This document shows positions 55,542 to 64,000 of a DNA stretch of 64,000 nucleotides, piece after piece; within the stretch, counting starts at the first letter, position 1; every line of letters begins with the position of its first letter. This stretch comes from Halomonas daqiaonensis (GTDB taxonomy: Bacteria > Pseudomonadota > Gammaproteobacteria > Pseudomonadales > Halomonadaceae). The notes under the pieces were generated by a model. The model worked only from the letters and a program-made list of their open reading frames with translations, had not been told where the DNA came from and did not search any database. A program made the position numbers and the translations under genes. The stretch is from positions 56,279 through 120,278 of the forward strand of contig NZ_FOBC01000002.1 in NCBI RefSeq assembly GCF_900109725.1, read 5' to 3'.

Positions 55542-56429
55542 ATGGACATATCCGGAAAGCTCGCCAAGCGCTATGGTGGCCGGAGCGTGGCAGGGCTGAC
55601 CATCATGGTGTCCCTGGCATTCAGCGCCGACGCCGGTGCGGCAACGCTTGACGAGTTGCGCGAGAGAGGCAGCATTCGTATCGCCGTGGCGGATGAAGTG
55701 CCCTACGGGTACCTTGACGAGAACGGCGAGGGAAAAGGTGCAGGGCCCGAAGTGGCTCGGTACGTACTCGAGCAGTTGGGCATCGAGGAGATCGAGTGGC
55801 AGGTCGTGGAATTCGGCGACCTGATCGATGGCCTTGAGGCAGATCGATTCGACATGGCCGCTGCCGAGATGGCTATTCGTCCCGAACGCTGTGAGCGAGT
55901 CCTCTTTTCGGCGCCCAACACCTCCTACGGCGAAGGCCTGCTGATCCGGGCCGCCAACCCCGAAGAGATCAACGCCTACAGCGACTTTGCCGAGCGCGAG
56001 GATATCCGCGTGGCGGTCCTCGACGGCGCGACTCAGATCGGCATCCTCGAGTCACTCGGCGTTCCCGAGTCGCGTATCGAAGTGATCAACGCCAATGCCG
56101 CGGCCATCGACATCATCCTCGATGGCCAGGCCGACGCCTATGCCGGCACGGGCTTGACGGTCAGCCAGCTGGATGCCCAGAGCCAGGAAGTCGAGGTCGT
56201 GCAGGATTTCGTCGACCCCGTGGTGGACGGTGAAATAGTCCGCAGCTGGGGCGCCTTCACCTTCCCGCAGGAGGCGGAGACGCTTCGTGACGTCTTCGAT
56301 GAGGTGCTCCTCGACTATCGCAACACCCAGGCCTGGGAAGACACGTTGAGAGAACACGGCTTTACCCAGGATGACATCCTCAATGCCTTCCGCTTCGACA
56401 CCGAATGGTTGTGCAACCGCGGGAACTGA
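55542..56429 (+). CDS. EhuB-like solute-binding protein, orphan copy 1
   Basis: The 295-residue family 3 binding protein has an N-terminal signal sequence (VAGLTIMVSLAFSADAGAA). It resembles ectoine/hydroxyectoine binding proteins (EhuB type): EVPYGYLDENGEGKGAGPEVARYV, RFDMAAAEMAIRPERC and PNTSYGEGLLI. It ends with a Cys-containing tail (DTEWLCNRGN). No permease or ATPase follows. The ATG at 55542 is 8 bp after AGGAG; a GTG at 55533 overlaps that site. The ligand is inferred only from pattern. Confidence 0.7.
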   Translation: MDISGKLAKRYGGRSVAGLTIMVSLAFSADAGAATLDELRERGSIRIAVADEVPYGYLDENGEGKGAGPEVARYVLEQLGIEEIEWQVVEFGDLIDGLEADRFDMAAAEMAIRPERCERVLFSAPNTSYGEGLLIRAANPEEINAYSDFAEREDIRVAVLDGATQIGILESLGVPESRIEVINANAAAIDIILDGQADAYAGTGLTVSQLDAQSQEVEVVQDFVDPVVDGEIVRSWGAFTFPQEAETLRDVFDEVLLDYRNTQAWEDTLREHGFTQDDILNAFRFDTEWLCNRGN

Positions 56430-56549
56430 GCCCTGCTTCTATGCGCTTCAACGCAACAAGGCCCCTGATCGATGATGGGGCCATAATGAGCGCCAGACGC
56501 TGAGTTTCCTGCCACCGTTAGTGTGAGCTTTACCCGACTTGTGTAAGAC

Positions 56550-56574
56550 ATCACCGACAATCATTGTCAGTGAT
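56550..56574. promoter_or_regulatory. 25-bp inverted repeat upstream of EhuB-like copy 2
   Basis: ATCACCGACAAT and ATTGTCAGTGAT are inverted arms (one mismatch) around a single C. It lies in the 370-bp gap between the two binding-protein genes. The gap also contains a GGCCCC/GGGGCC hairpin at 56460-56482 just after copy 1. No other feature is seen there. Confidence 0.55.
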
Positions 56575-56799
56575 ATGCGATAGCGATTGCCGGCAGCCAG
56601 CATCCCATCAACGTCACTTCTACGCTAAATACATCTCCAGCGAGAGTTGGCGGAGACAACGCCATGATGGCTTCATCACACAGACGCCACGGATCATGGC
56701 CCTTCACATACCGTTCTGGCTCCAATCGGCGCCACGACCCATACCGGATGATCAGAGACGCTAAACGGAGCGGAACAACGCTACGCGGGGCTGATAACC

Positions 56800-57681
56800 A
56801 TGACACACAACACTCTTTCTACTATTGGAAGACCGTCCCTATTGGTCGGCACTCTCGCTGCCCTACTGGCCACCTCCGGGCTGCAGGCCGCTACCCTCGC
56901 GGAGATCCAGGATCGCGGGATGATCCGCATTGCCGTCGCCAACGAGAAACCCTATGGCTACCTCAACGAGCAGGGCAAGGCACTCGGCGTCGGCCCGGAG
57001 GTCGCTCAACGTATCCTGGAAGATCTCGGTATCGAGGAGATCGAATGGGTCGAGACCGAATTCAGCAAGCTCATCCCGGGGCTCGAAGCCGAGAGCTTCG
57101 ACATGGCCGCGGCGGAAATGGCCATCATGCCTGAACGCTGTGCGCGCGTGCTCTTCTCGGACCCCAATACCTCCTACGGCGAAGGGCTGCTGGTGCTGGC
57201 CTCCAACCCCAACGGCATTCGGGCCTACGAGGACTTCGTTGAACGCTCAGACACCATCCGCGTTGCCGTCCAGGAGGGTACGGTGACCCAGGACATGTTC
57301 ATTGCTCTGGGCGTCGATCCGGACCGGATCGTCACGGTGCAGCGTCTCCCGGAAGCTATCGACGCCATCGTCCGGGGTCGGGCTGACGCCTTCGCCGCCA
57401 CCGGGATGACCGTCGCAGCCATGGAGGAGATGAGTCCGCAGGTAGAAGCTGAATTCAATTTCAAAGATCCGGTGATTAACGGGCAAGAGATACGCTACTT
57501 CGGTGGCTTTGCCTTCCCCCGGGATGCCGATGACCTGCGTGACGCAGTGAACGAGGCTTTGGAGGAAGAGAAGCGCTATGGAGAATGGCAGCAGACGCTG
57601 TCTCGCTATGGCTTCCTGACAAAGGACATCCTTTACTCTTACCGTTTCAGTGCTGAGCAACTCTGCAGCGGGGCTGGCTAG
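56800..57681 (+). CDS. EhuB-like solute-binding protein, orphan copy 2
   Basis: This 293-residue protein is clearly paralogous to copy 1: EKPYGYLNEQGKALGVGPEVAQ, SFDMAAAEMAIMPERCARVLFS, PNTSYGEGLLV and a tail with Cys (SAEQLCSGAG). A signal peptide precedes AATLAEIQ. It is separated from copy 1 by a long gap with an inverted repeat, so it may be regulated on its own. No transporter subunits are adjacent. It is convergent with hda. Confidence 0.7.
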   Translation: MTHNTLSTIGRPSLLVGTLAALLATSGLQAATLAEIQDRGMIRIAVANEKPYGYLNEQGKALGVGPEVAQRILEDLGIEEIEWVETEFSKLIPGLEAESFDMAAAEMAIMPERCARVLFSDPNTSYGEGLLVLASNPNGIRAYEDFVERSDTIRVAVQEGTVTQDMFIALGVDPDRIVTVQRLPEAIDAIVRGRADAFAATGMTVAAMEEMSPQVEAEFNFKDPVINGQEIRYFGGFAFPRDADDLRDAVNEALEEEKRYGEWQQTLSRYGFLTKDILYSYRFSAEQLCSGAG

Positions 57682-57702
57682 AGCGACGCGCGCCATACAC
57701 CT

Positions 57703-58404
57703 CTACCAGCCCAACACCTGCTTGACGAAGGGAATGGTCAGCTTGCGCTGGGCAGATAGCGAGGCGCGATCCAGGACCTCCAGGGTCTCGAAGAGGACAT
57801 CCGGGCGTCGCGAGCCGCGGTGCAGGATGTAGCGAGCCACCTCGTCGGGCATTTGCATGCCGCGTCCCCGCGCCCGCAGCTTAAGCGCTGCCATGCGCCC
57901 GGCATCATCCAGCCCCTGCAGTTGGAAGGTCATGCCCCAAGTGAGTCGTGAGGCCAGATCAGGCAGTTTAACCGGCAGCGTTCGCGGGGGTACCTCGGCG
58001 GCAATCACCAGGCGCTTGCCGGCATCCCGGAGGCGGTTGAAGGCATGGAACAGCGCTTCCTCCCAGCGCTTGCGCCCCACCACATGTTCGAGGTCGTCGA
58101 TCGCCACCAGATCCAGGCGCTCGATCTCCTCGAGCATCAGCGGCGGAAAGTGTCCGAGCTCCGCAAGGGGCAGGTACAGCGCCCGGTAGCCATGGTCGGA
58201 GGCCGAATGGCACGAAGCCTGCAGCAAGTGGCTGCGTCCGGTGCCGGAGACGCCCCATACATAGAGGAAGGGCTCACCGTCATCGTCGAGTTGGTGCACG
58301 AGCCGGTCGACGAGGATCGCATTGGCCCCGGGGTGAAAGTTGGCGAAGGTAGCATCGTCGCGCAGTCCCACGCCCAGCGGCAATTGCGTGGGTGCTCGAC
58401 TCAT
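57703..58404 (-). CDS. hda: DnaA inactivator Hda
   Basis: The 233-residue AAA+ protein promotes ATP hydrolysis by DnaA together with the DNA-loaded clamp. The N-terminal QLPLGVGL is the clamp-binding peptide. The P-loop GVSGTGRSH has Arg in place of Lys, as in E. coli Hda, and VAIDDLEHV is the Walker B region. It overlaps the preceding perM gene by 4 bp, the standard gammaproteobacterial order. Confidence 0.93.
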   Translation of the reverse strand: MSRAPTQLPLGVGLRDDATFANFHPGANAILVDRLVHQLDDDGEPFLYVWGVSGTGRSHLLQASCHSASDHGYRALYLPLAELGHFPPLMLEEIERLDLVAIDDLEHVVGRKRWEEALFHAFNRLRDAGKRLVIAAEVPPRTLPVKLPDLASRLTWGMTFQLQGLDDAGRMAALKLRARGRGMQMPDEVARYILHRGSRRPDVLFETLEVLDRASLSAQRKLTIPFVKQVLGW

Positions 58405-59480
58405 GGCGACTCCTCGTCGTGGCTACGTTGACGTCCGGCGTCATACAAGGTGCTGTTTTTATAGTGCTCGTGGAGATAACGCAACACCACCATCACCACG
58501 GCAGCCACGGGCAGCGCCAGCAACACGCCGGTAAATCCGAACAGCTGGCCCCCGGCCAGCACGGCGAAGATCACGGCCACCGGGTGCAGGCCGATCTTGT
58601 CTCCGAGCAGCTTGGGCTGCAGCACCACACTCTCGACCAACTGACCGAAACCGAACACCCCCGCAACGCCGAGCAGGATCAGCCAGTCGCCGAACTGGAA
58701 GAACGCCACCACACCGGCCACGGATATCCCCACGATCACGCCGAGATAGGGCACGATGCTGGACAGCCCTGCGAGCATCCCGATCAGCAGGCCAAAACGC
58801 ACGCCGAGCAAGGTCAGTCCTACTGCATAGATCACCCCCAGGCAGAGCATGACGATAAGTTGGCCGCGCAGGAAGGCGGACAACACCTCGTCGCATTCGC
58901 CGGCGAGGCGCACAGTGGCAGGCTCCCAGCTGCGCGGCAGCGAGCCACGCAGCTTGGCGACCAAGACGTCCCAGTCCAGCAGCAGGTAAAAGGTCACCAC
59001 CGGAATCAGCGCCAGGTTGCCAATCCAGACGACCAGCGCCAAGCCAGAACGAGAGGCCTGGGCCAGCAGGCTGGCGGCGAAGGTCCCGGTCTCCTTCCAG
59101 TTGTCGACGACCGCCTGGCGCATCTGGTCGAAGTCGGTAGAAAGATCCATGCCTGTCAGTGCCTGGATACGCGGCACCACGGTCTGCTGGAGCCAGTTGA
59201 GCACCGCCGGCAGCGATTCGACCAGCTGACCTAGCTGTCGGCCGAGTATCGGTACTACCAGCAGCAGGGTGAGCACGATGACCAGCGTCAGCAGCAGGAA
59301 GACCAGCGAGACCGCCAGGCGCCGCGAGAGGCCGCGTGCCTCGAGGCGGTCGGCCAGGGGATCTCCCAGGTAGGCCAGGATCATGCTGACGAAAAAGGGC
59401 ATCAGCACCGGCTCGATACTGACCAGGAACCATAGCCCCAGCGCCGCCACCGCGGCCACCACCCACCACTGCCTGTGCAT
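58401..59480 (-). CDS. AI-2E family transporter (PerM-like)
   Basis: The 359-residue membrane protein has about eight helices, with the family pattern PVLMPFFVSMILAYLGDPLADRLE at the N-terminus and YLGVIVGISVAG and GFGQLVESVVLQPKLLGDKIGLHPV in the C-terminal half. The family includes TqsA and sodium/proton antiporters; the substrate is unknown. The ATG at 59480 follows GGGAGGAGACGG. It is divergent from purM. Confidence 0.88.
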   Translation of the reverse strand: MHRQWWVVAAVAALGLWFLVSIEPVLMPFFVSMILAYLGDPLADRLEARGLSRRLAVSLVFLLLTLVIVLTLLLVVPILGRQLGQLVESLPAVLNWLQQTVVPRIQALTGMDLSTDFDQMRQAVVDNWKETGTFAASLLAQASRSGLALVVWIGNLALIPVVTFYLLLDWDVLVAKLRGSLPRSWEPATVRLAGECDEVLSAFLRGQLIVMLCLGVIYAVGLTLLGVRFGLLIGMLAGLSSIVPYLGVIVGISVAGVVAFFQFGDWLILLGVAGVFGFGQLVESVVLQPKLLGDKIGLHPVAVIFAVLAGGQLFGFTGVLLALPVAAVVMVVLRYLHEHYKNSTLYDAGRQRSHDEESP

Positions 59481-59614
59481 CCGTCTCCTCCCTGTGTCGG
59501 CGCATCTGGCGGGCTGCCAGCCGCGCGTCGTGATGCTACAATTTGCTTCCACCACTTGGCCGCTGCGCGTCTTGCGACAGGCATCGCGACCGCCATTCTC
59601 ATACAGGAAGCGTC

Positions 59615-60688
59615 ATGACCGATTCCACCCATCGCCCGAGCGGGGCATCGCTCAGTTACAAGGACGCCGGTGTCGACATCGATGCCGGCAATGCCCTGAT
59701 CGACCGCATCAAGGGCGTTGCCAAACGCACGACCCGCCCCGAGGTGATGGGCGGCCTGGGCGGTTTCGGTGCCCTGTGCGAGCTGCCGACGGGCTATCGG
59801 GAGCCGGTGCTAGTATCCGGCACCGATGGCGTCGGCACCAAGCTGCGCCTGGCCATGGACCTCGGTCGTCACGACACCATCGGCATCGATCTGGTGGCCA
59901 TGTGCGTCAACGATCTGGTGGTGGCCGGCGCGGAACCGCTGTTCTTCCTCGACTACTATGCCACGGGCAAGCTCGACGTGGATATCGCCGCCGACGTGGT
60001 GACCGGTATCGGCGAGGGCTGCGAGCAGGCCGGCTGCGCCCTGGTGGGCGGCGAAACCGCCGAGATGCCCGGCATGTACGAGGGAAGCGACTATGACCTC
60101 GCCGGCTTCTGCGTCGGTGTGGTGGAAAAGTCCGAGATCATTGATGGCAAGAAGGTCGGCGAGGGTGATGTGCTGCTGGGGCTGGCCTCTTCCGGCCCGC
60201 ACTCGAATGGCTACTCGCTGATCCGCAAGATTCTCGAGGTCAGCGAGGCCTCGCTGGACACTGCCATCGACGGCCGGTCGTTGGGCGAGGCGCTGCTTGC
60301 CCCCACCCGCATCTACGTCAAGCCCCTGCTGTCGTTGCTCAAGGAAACCGACACGCCGATACATGCCCTGTCGCACATCACCGGCGGCGGCCTGCTCGAG
60401 AACATTCCCCGCGTGCTGCCCGAAACCCTGGCAGCGCGTGTTGATGCGTCGAGTTGGACACGCCCGGCAGTCTTCGATTGGCTCCAGCAGCAAGGCAACG
60501 TCGATGAGCATGAGATGCACCGCGTGCTCAACTGCGGCATCGGCATGGTGATTGTGGTCCCGGCGGAAAAGGCCGACCAGGCCCGTGCCCACCTGCAGGC
60601 CCAGGGCGAGTCGGTGCGCCGTATCGGTGAGATCATCGCGCGGGGCGATGACGAAGAGCAGGTCAAGCTGGAGAACGTGAAGGAATGA
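59615..60688 (+). CDS. purM: Phosphoribosylformylglycinamidine cyclo-ligase
   Basis: The 357-residue enzyme makes AIR in purine synthesis. It has the conserved [46 protein letters not shown] and [16 protein letters not shown] segments. The internal ATG at 59615 after ACAGGAAGCGTC is the start. It overlaps purN by 4 bp. Confidence 0.97.
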   Translation: MTDSTHRPSGASLSYKDAGVDIDAGNALIDRIKGVAKRTTRPEVMGGLGGFGALCELPTGYREPVLVSGTDGVGTKLRLAMDLGRHDTIGIDLVAMCVNDLVVAGAEPLFFLDYYATGKLDVDIAADVVTGIGEGCEQAGCALVGGETAEMPGMYEGSDYDLAGFCVGVVEKSEIIDGKKVGEGDVLLGLASSGPHSNGYSLIRKILEVSEASLDTAIDGRSLGEALLAPTRIYVKPLLSLLKETDTPIHALSHITGGGLLENIPRVLPETLAARVDASSWTRPAVFDWLQQQGNVDEHEMHRVLNCGIGMVIVVPAEKADQARAHLQAQGESVRRIGEIIARGDDEEQVKLENVKE

Positions 60689-61416
60689 GTAGCACCGACT
60701 ACCAGAGCGACACCCTGAACGCCTTCACCCCCGAACCCAGCGAGTCACGACGGGTGGTGGTGCTGATCTCGGGCAGCGGCAGCAACCTGCAGGCGCTGAT
60801 CGATGCCCAGGAACACGACGCCCTGGGCGGCGAGATCGTCGCGGTGATCTCCAATCAGCCGAATGCCTATGGCCTGAAGCGTGCCCGGGACGCAGGGATC
60901 GATGCCGTGGCCCTGCCCCATCGTGAGTATGACAGCCGCGACGCCTTCGACGGCGCCCTGATCAAGGTCATCGAGCGTCACGAACCCGACCTGATCGTGC
61001 TTGCCGGCTTCATGCGCATTCTCACGCCGCGCTTCGTCAACCGCTTCCTGGGGCGGATGCTCAACATCCACCCCTCGCTGCTGCCTGACTACACCGGGCT
61101 GCGTACTCACGCCCGCGCCCTGAGCGATGGTGTGGCCGTGCACGGCTGCAGCGTGCATTCCGTCACCGAGAAGCTGGATGGCGGGCCGGTTGCCTTGCAG
61201 GCTGAGGTAGCTGTCACCGAAGACGACACGGAAGATAGCCTTCAAGCCAAGGTTCAGGCCCGTGAGCATCTGATCTACCCGATCGCCGTGCGCTGGTTCC
61301 TCGAGGGACGTCTGCAGCTCAAGGGTGACACTGCCACCATTGACGGCGTTGCCCTGCCACCCACCGGCATGCGGCTTTCTCACGCCGATGCCGCCGAGGA
61401 GCTGGACGAGGACTGA
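60685..61416 (+). CDS. purN: Phosphoribosylglycinamide formyltransferase
   Basis: The 243-residue enzyme transfers formyl from 10-formyl-THF to GAR. It has [35 protein letters not shown] and the catalytic Asp in [10 protein letters not shown]. An N-terminal extension of about 20 residues and a C-terminal extension make it longer than E. coli PurN (212). An octamer array starts 4 bp after its stop codon. Confidence 0.96.
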   Translation: MSSTDYQSDTLNAFTPEPSESRRVVVLISGSGSNLQALIDAQEHDALGGEIVAVISNQPNAYGLKRARDAGIDAVALPHREYDSRDAFDGALIKVIERHEPDLIVLAGFMRILTPRFVNRFLGRMLNIHPSLLPDYTGLRTHARALSDGVAVHGCSVHSVTEKLDGGPVALQAEVAVTEDDTEDSLQAKVQAREHLIYPIAVRWFLEGRLQLKGDTATIDGVALPPTGMRLSHADAAEELDED

Positions 61417-61462
61417 CAGCGGCCAAGCGGCCAAGCGGCCAAGCGGCCAAGCGGCCAAGCGG
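61417..61462. repeat. (GGCCAAGC)5 array directly after purN
   Basis: Five perfect tandem octamers occupy 61421-61460, starting 4 bp after the purN stop codon. This is the cleanest example of the octamer in the window. Orientation relative to the gene is the same as at dinB, ldt, dcd and the CbiM-like gene. Confidence 0.9.
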
Positions 61463-61483
61463 AGTCTAGGTCCAAGTAGCAAG

Positions 61484-61513
61484 AGACCCCGCCAGGCTTA
61501 GCCCGGTGGGGTT
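61484..61513 (+). terminator. Terminator-like hairpin after purN
   Basis: ACCCCGCC and GGTGGGGT pair (with one G-T) across a loop of about 11 nt and are followed by TTCGC. It lies between the convergent purN and dcd genes and downstream of the purN repeat array. Confidence 0.55.
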
Positions 61514-61549
61514 TCGCGCTTCAGCCTCGCTACCCGCGCCCGTCTCCGG

Positions 61550-61585
61550 ACAGCTTGGCGGCTCGGCGCTTTCAGCTTGGCGCTG
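61550..61585. repeat. Degenerate GCTTGGC repeat abutting the dcd stop
   Basis: The words GCTTGGCGGCTCGGCGCT and GCTTGGCGCTG lie directly beside the dcd stop codon at 61586. In the sense of dcd they read as GCCAAGC and GCCGAGC units immediately downstream of the stop. Confidence 0.7.
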
Positions 61586-62152
61586 TCACGTCCTGGGCAA
61601 CGTCACGCCTCGCTGCCCCATATATTTGCCGCCGCGGTCCTTGTAGGAGGTCTCGCAGATCTCGTCGGATTCCAGGAACAGCATCTGCGCCACCCCCTCG
61701 TTGGCATAAATGCGCGCCGGGAGATTGGTGGTGTTGGAGAACTCCAGGGTCACATGCCCTTCCCACTCTGGCTCCAGAGGTGTGACGTTAACGATGATGC
61801 CGCACCGGGCATAAGTGGACTTGCCCAGGCAGATGGTCAGCACGCTTCGCGGGATGCGGAAGTACTCCACGGTACGCGCCAGGGCGAAGGAGTTGGGGGG
61901 GATCACACAGACATCGCCCTTGATGTCGACGAAGCTCTTCTCGTCGAACCCCTTGGGATCAACCACCGCGGAGTGGATGTTGGTAAAGACCTTGAACTCG
62001 TCGGCGCAGCGTACATCGTAGCCGTAACTGGACGTCCCGTAGGAGATCACCCGCCGCTCGTTCTCGTAGCGGACCTGCTCGGGCTCGAAAGGCTCGATCA
62101 TGCCTTCCCGTTCGGCCATGCGGCGTATCCACTTGTCGGATTTGATGCTCAT
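61586..62152 (-). CDS. dcd: dCTP deaminase
   Basis: The 188-residue enzyme converts dCTP to dUTP for thymidylate synthesis. Segments typical of Dcd are [43 protein letters not shown] and [19 protein letters not shown] with the catalytic Glu. The ATG at 62152 gives [13 protein letters not shown], the standard start. It lies downstream of mrp on the same strand, separated by the MITE-like element. Confidence 0.96.
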   Translation of the reverse strand: MSIKSDKWIRRMAEREGMIEPFEPEQVRYENERRVISYGTSSYGYDVRCADEFKVFTNIHSAVVDPKGFDEKSFVDIKGDVCVIPPNSFALARTVEYFRIPRSVLTICLGKSTYARCGIIVNVTPLEPEWEGHVTLEFSNTTNLPARIYANEGVAQMLFLESDEICETSYKDRGGKYMGQRGVTLPRT

Positions 62153-62250
62153 CGAAGCGTCCTGAACTGTAACTAGGTAAACAGACGAAAAACGGGGCCA
62201 CATCATAGCGACCCCGGCGGGGAAGGTCACGGCGGGAGCCCTCTCGTTTA

Positions 62251-62412
62251 GGGCTATTACAGATAGGCCTGTTACTCGGAGCTGGTCCGGCAACAAGCCT
62301 GCGAAGAGGCGCTGTGAACCCGTCCTTGGGCGCTACTGACACCATCCATGGCGTAGGACCTCCTCTTAGGCTTGCCCCCGGCGCCCCTCGCTGTACGTAA
62401 CTGCTATGGCCC
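62251..62412. mobile_element. MITE-like element, copy 2 (162 bp)
   Basis: The left end is GGGCTATTACAG (62251-62262) and the right end CTGCTATGGCCC (62401-62412), imperfect inverted repeats related to the perfect ends of copy 1 at 29172-29328. Shared internal blocks include CCATCCATGGCGTAGGACCT and GGCTTGCCCCC. It ends 7 bp from the mrp stop codon. The rest of the 267-bp gap (62153-62250) holds only the AT-richer dcd promoter region. Confidence 0.78.
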
Positions 62413-62419
62413 TGCTATC

Positions 62420-63265
62420 TCACTCGCTGAAGGAGATCTCCGGCCCCTCGGCGCCCTGGCCGCTGATCTGGTCCGCGACCTGGCGCGCCATGTTGCGGAA
62501 GTTGGTGGCCACCTCTCCCTCCGGTTCGGCCACCACGGTGGGACGACCGCCATCCACCTGTTCGCGGATCGACAGCGTAAGTGGCAGGCGACCGAGCACC
62601 TGGGTCTCGTACTCCTGGGCGATGCGCTCGCCCCCACCCTCACCGAAGATCGGCTCACTGTGACCACAGTTGGAGCAGATGTGCAGGCTCATGTTCTCCA
62701 CGACCCCGAGCACCGGCACATTGACCTTGCGGAACATCTCGATGCCCTTGCGCGCGTCCAGCAGGGCAATGTCCTGGGGCGTGGTGACGATCACCGCGCC
62801 GTCCACCGGCACCTTCTGGGCCAGGGTCAGCTGGATGTCGCCGGTACCCGGCGGCATGTCGATGAACAGGTAGTCCAAATCGTCCCAGACGGTCTGGGTG
62901 AGCATCTGCTGGAAGGCGCCGGCGACCATCGGCCCGCGCCAGACCATGGGTTCGCGGATGTCAACCAGAAAGGCCATGGACATGGCCTGGATGCCATGGG
63001 CCTCGAGCGGTTTGAAGCGGTTCTCACCAGCGGACTGGGGACGCACGCCCTCGCCCACTCCCAGCATCTGGGCCTGGCTGGGACCGTAGATGTCGGCATC
63101 CAGGATGCCCACCCGATAGCCTTCGGCGGCCATGGCCAGGGCCAGATTGACGGTGACGGTGGACTTGCCCACCCCGCCCTTGCCGGATGCCACGGCGACG
63201 ATATGCTTGACCCCTTCGATCACGACTTGCTCCTTCTGCAGTTGGGGTTGCCACGCAAGCGGCAT
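62420..63265 (-). CDS. mrp: Iron-sulfur cluster carrier Mrp/ApbC
   Basis: The 281-residue P-loop ATPase has the deviant Walker A AVASGKGGVGKSTVTVNLA, the segment PGTGDIQLTLAQ and the CxxC motif in SLHICSNCGHSEPIFG that binds the bridging cluster. The N-terminal MIP18-like domain found in E. coli Mrp (369 residues) is absent; this is a short-form Mrp. The start at 63265 is uncertain since no strong Shine-Dalgarno is seen. Confidence 0.88.
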   Translation of the reverse strand: MPLAWQPQLQKEQVVIEGVKHIVAVASGKGGVGKSTVTVNLALAMAAEGYRVGILDADIYGPSQAQMLGVGEGVRPQSAGENRFKPLEAHGIQAMSMAFLVDIREPMVWRGPMVAGAFQQMLTQTVWDDLDYLFIDMPPGTGDIQLTLAQKVPVDGAVIVTTPQDIALLDARKGIEMFRKVNVPVLGVVENMSLHICSNCGHSEPIFGEGGGERIAQEYETQVLGRLPLTLSIREQVDGGRPTVVAEPEGEVATNFRNMARQVADQISGQGAEGPEISFSE

Positions 63266-63317
63266 GAAGTGCCAGTATACCCGGCTGGTCGCCCTGCCAT
63301 GCAATGCCTGCCAACGC

Positions 63318-63346
63318 ACGACGGCGAGCCGATGGCTCGCCGTCGT
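63318..63346 (-). terminator. Hairpin after the coiled-coil gene
   Basis: ACGACGGCGAGCC and GGCTCGCCGTCGT form a 13-bp perfect stem with a 3-nt loop, 27 bp after the stop codon at 63374. There is no T-tract. Confidence 0.5.
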
Positions 63347-63373
63347 GGCTGATAGACCGTCCCGCGAATAGGG

Positions 63374-64000
63374 TCAGTCGGTGTTGCCGTCTTCCTGGGT
63401 CTCTGTCTCCTGCTGGTCGGCGTCACCGTTGCCAGCTTCCTGGGCATCGGCCTGCTGCTGGCTGGCGTCAGCGTTGCCACTTTCCTGGGCTTCGCCCTGT
63501 TGCTGACCCGCAGTAGCATTGTCGTCTTGCTGGGCACTGGCCTGCTGCTGGCCGGCAGCGTTGTTACCGCCCTCGGTCTCTACGCTCTCCTCCAGACGTG
63601 ACAGCTCGTTGCGCCAGGTATCGAGCTGTCCTTGCAGGCGCTCGAGCTGGGACTGGCGCGACTCGATCTGAGACTCGATCTTGGCAACCTCGTCACGACC
63701 TAGCTGGATAGCGAGCTCGAGGTCCTTGAACATCTCGCGAGCCTGAACGAGCTCTGATCTGGCATCTTCCAGTTCACCGCGGGTGGTCTCCAGCGCCTCG
63801 CTCGCCTCGTTGCGGCTGGCCTCGAGCTCGCTGATCTCCTGCTGAAGGGCATCACGCTCTTCCTGCCTGGCGGCGATCTCGTCGTTGAGGCTGGCCAGTT
63901 TATCCTCGGCCGACGCGATCTCCTCCTGCAGCCCCTCGAGCTCGGCACGGGCTTCGTCACGGGCAGTGATCGCCTCGCTGCGCTCCTGCTCGGCCTCTTG
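63374..64000 (-). CDS. Coiled-coil protein with Gln-rich repeat tail (5' end outside window)
   Basis: The reading frame stays open from the window edge to the stop at 63374, giving at least 208 residues of C-terminal sequence. The first 150 are a continuous heptad-rich coiled coil (many Glu, Gln, Ala, Leu). The last 60 are a low-complexity tail with about four imperfect repeats containing QQQ or a related word followed by an acidic stretch and GN (such as GQQQASAQQDDNA). An ATG at 63733 lies inside the coiled coil and is unlikely to be the true start. Family and function are not recognisable from this part. Confidence 0.7.
   Translation of the reverse strand, partial: QEAEQERSEAITARDEARAELEGLQEEIASAEDKLASLNDEIAARQEERDALQQEISELEASRNEASEALETTRGELEDARSELVQAREMFKDLELAIQLGRDEVAKIESQIESRQSQLERLQGQLDTWRNELSRLEESVETEGGNNAAGQQQASAQQDDNATAGQQQGEAQESGNADASQQQADAQEAGNGDADQQETETQEDGNTD

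Overview
The window looks like chromosomal DNA of a halophilic gammaproteobacterium, most probably Halomonadaceae (Halomonas-like). This is an inference from the very GC-rich coding sequence, the psrA-lexA pairing, a phasin gene, EhuB-like (ectoine-type) binding proteins, a GlpSTPQV-type glycerol ABC importer and the purMN / perM-hda arrangement. No rRNA, phage or conjugative module is visible. Two identical tRNA-Val(GAC) genes sit near 45.9 kb.

Layout. 0-3.5 kb: a regulatory block with a PsrA-type regulator and an L,D-transpeptidase (minus strand), divergent from a lexA-dinB SOS pair. 3.5-8.3 kb: a patchier stretch holding a nonsense-interrupted four-helix-bundle gene, a lone CbiM-like permease, a hicAB toxin-antitoxin pair, purU, a VanX-type dipeptidase and a GSU2403-type nucleotidyltransferase behind an AT-rich leader. 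8.3-17.2 kb: three cyclic-di-GMP proteins (one with a canonical LOV domain) around a lytic transglycosylase lipoprotein; two perfect FNR/ANR boxes lie upstream of the third. 17.5-22 kb: a polar amino acid ABC importer, an RNase J-like nuclease and an H-NS-like protein. 22.3-27 kb: a molybdenum cofactor operon, mobAB-moeA-moaCD-moaE-moaA, with two gene fusions. 27.2-29 kb: a PuuR-like regulator and uracil permease. 29.3-37.1 kb: glycerol uptake operon glpSTPQ-DUF2160-glpV followed by glpD; glpK and glpR lie divergently at 46-48.5 kb. 37.5-41.5 kb: nucleobase salvage (upp, ung, gpt, apt, purine permease). 41.7-45.8 kb: ribE, metNIQ and free methionine-R-sulfoxide reductase. 48.5-52.8 kb: histidine phosphatase and phnDCEE. 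52.8-64 kb: fumC, phasin, a lipoprotein, two orphan EhuB-like binding proteins, hda-perM / purMN, dcd, mrp and a partial coiled-coil protein.

The most unusual structure is not protein-coding. Short GC-rich arrays built on the octamer GGCCAAGC begin directly after the stop codons of ldt, dinB, the CbiM-like gene, purN and dcd, always in the same orientation relative to the gene. One of them is part of a larger composite element (heptamer array, 55-bp core, octamer array) that is duplicated around psrA-ldt. A second, unrelated element of about 160 bp with terminal inverted repeats ends 2 and 7 nt past the stop codons of glpD and mrp. REP/REPIN-like hairpins form a third family. The window therefore carries at least three families of dispersed repeats, two of them tied to gene 3' ends.
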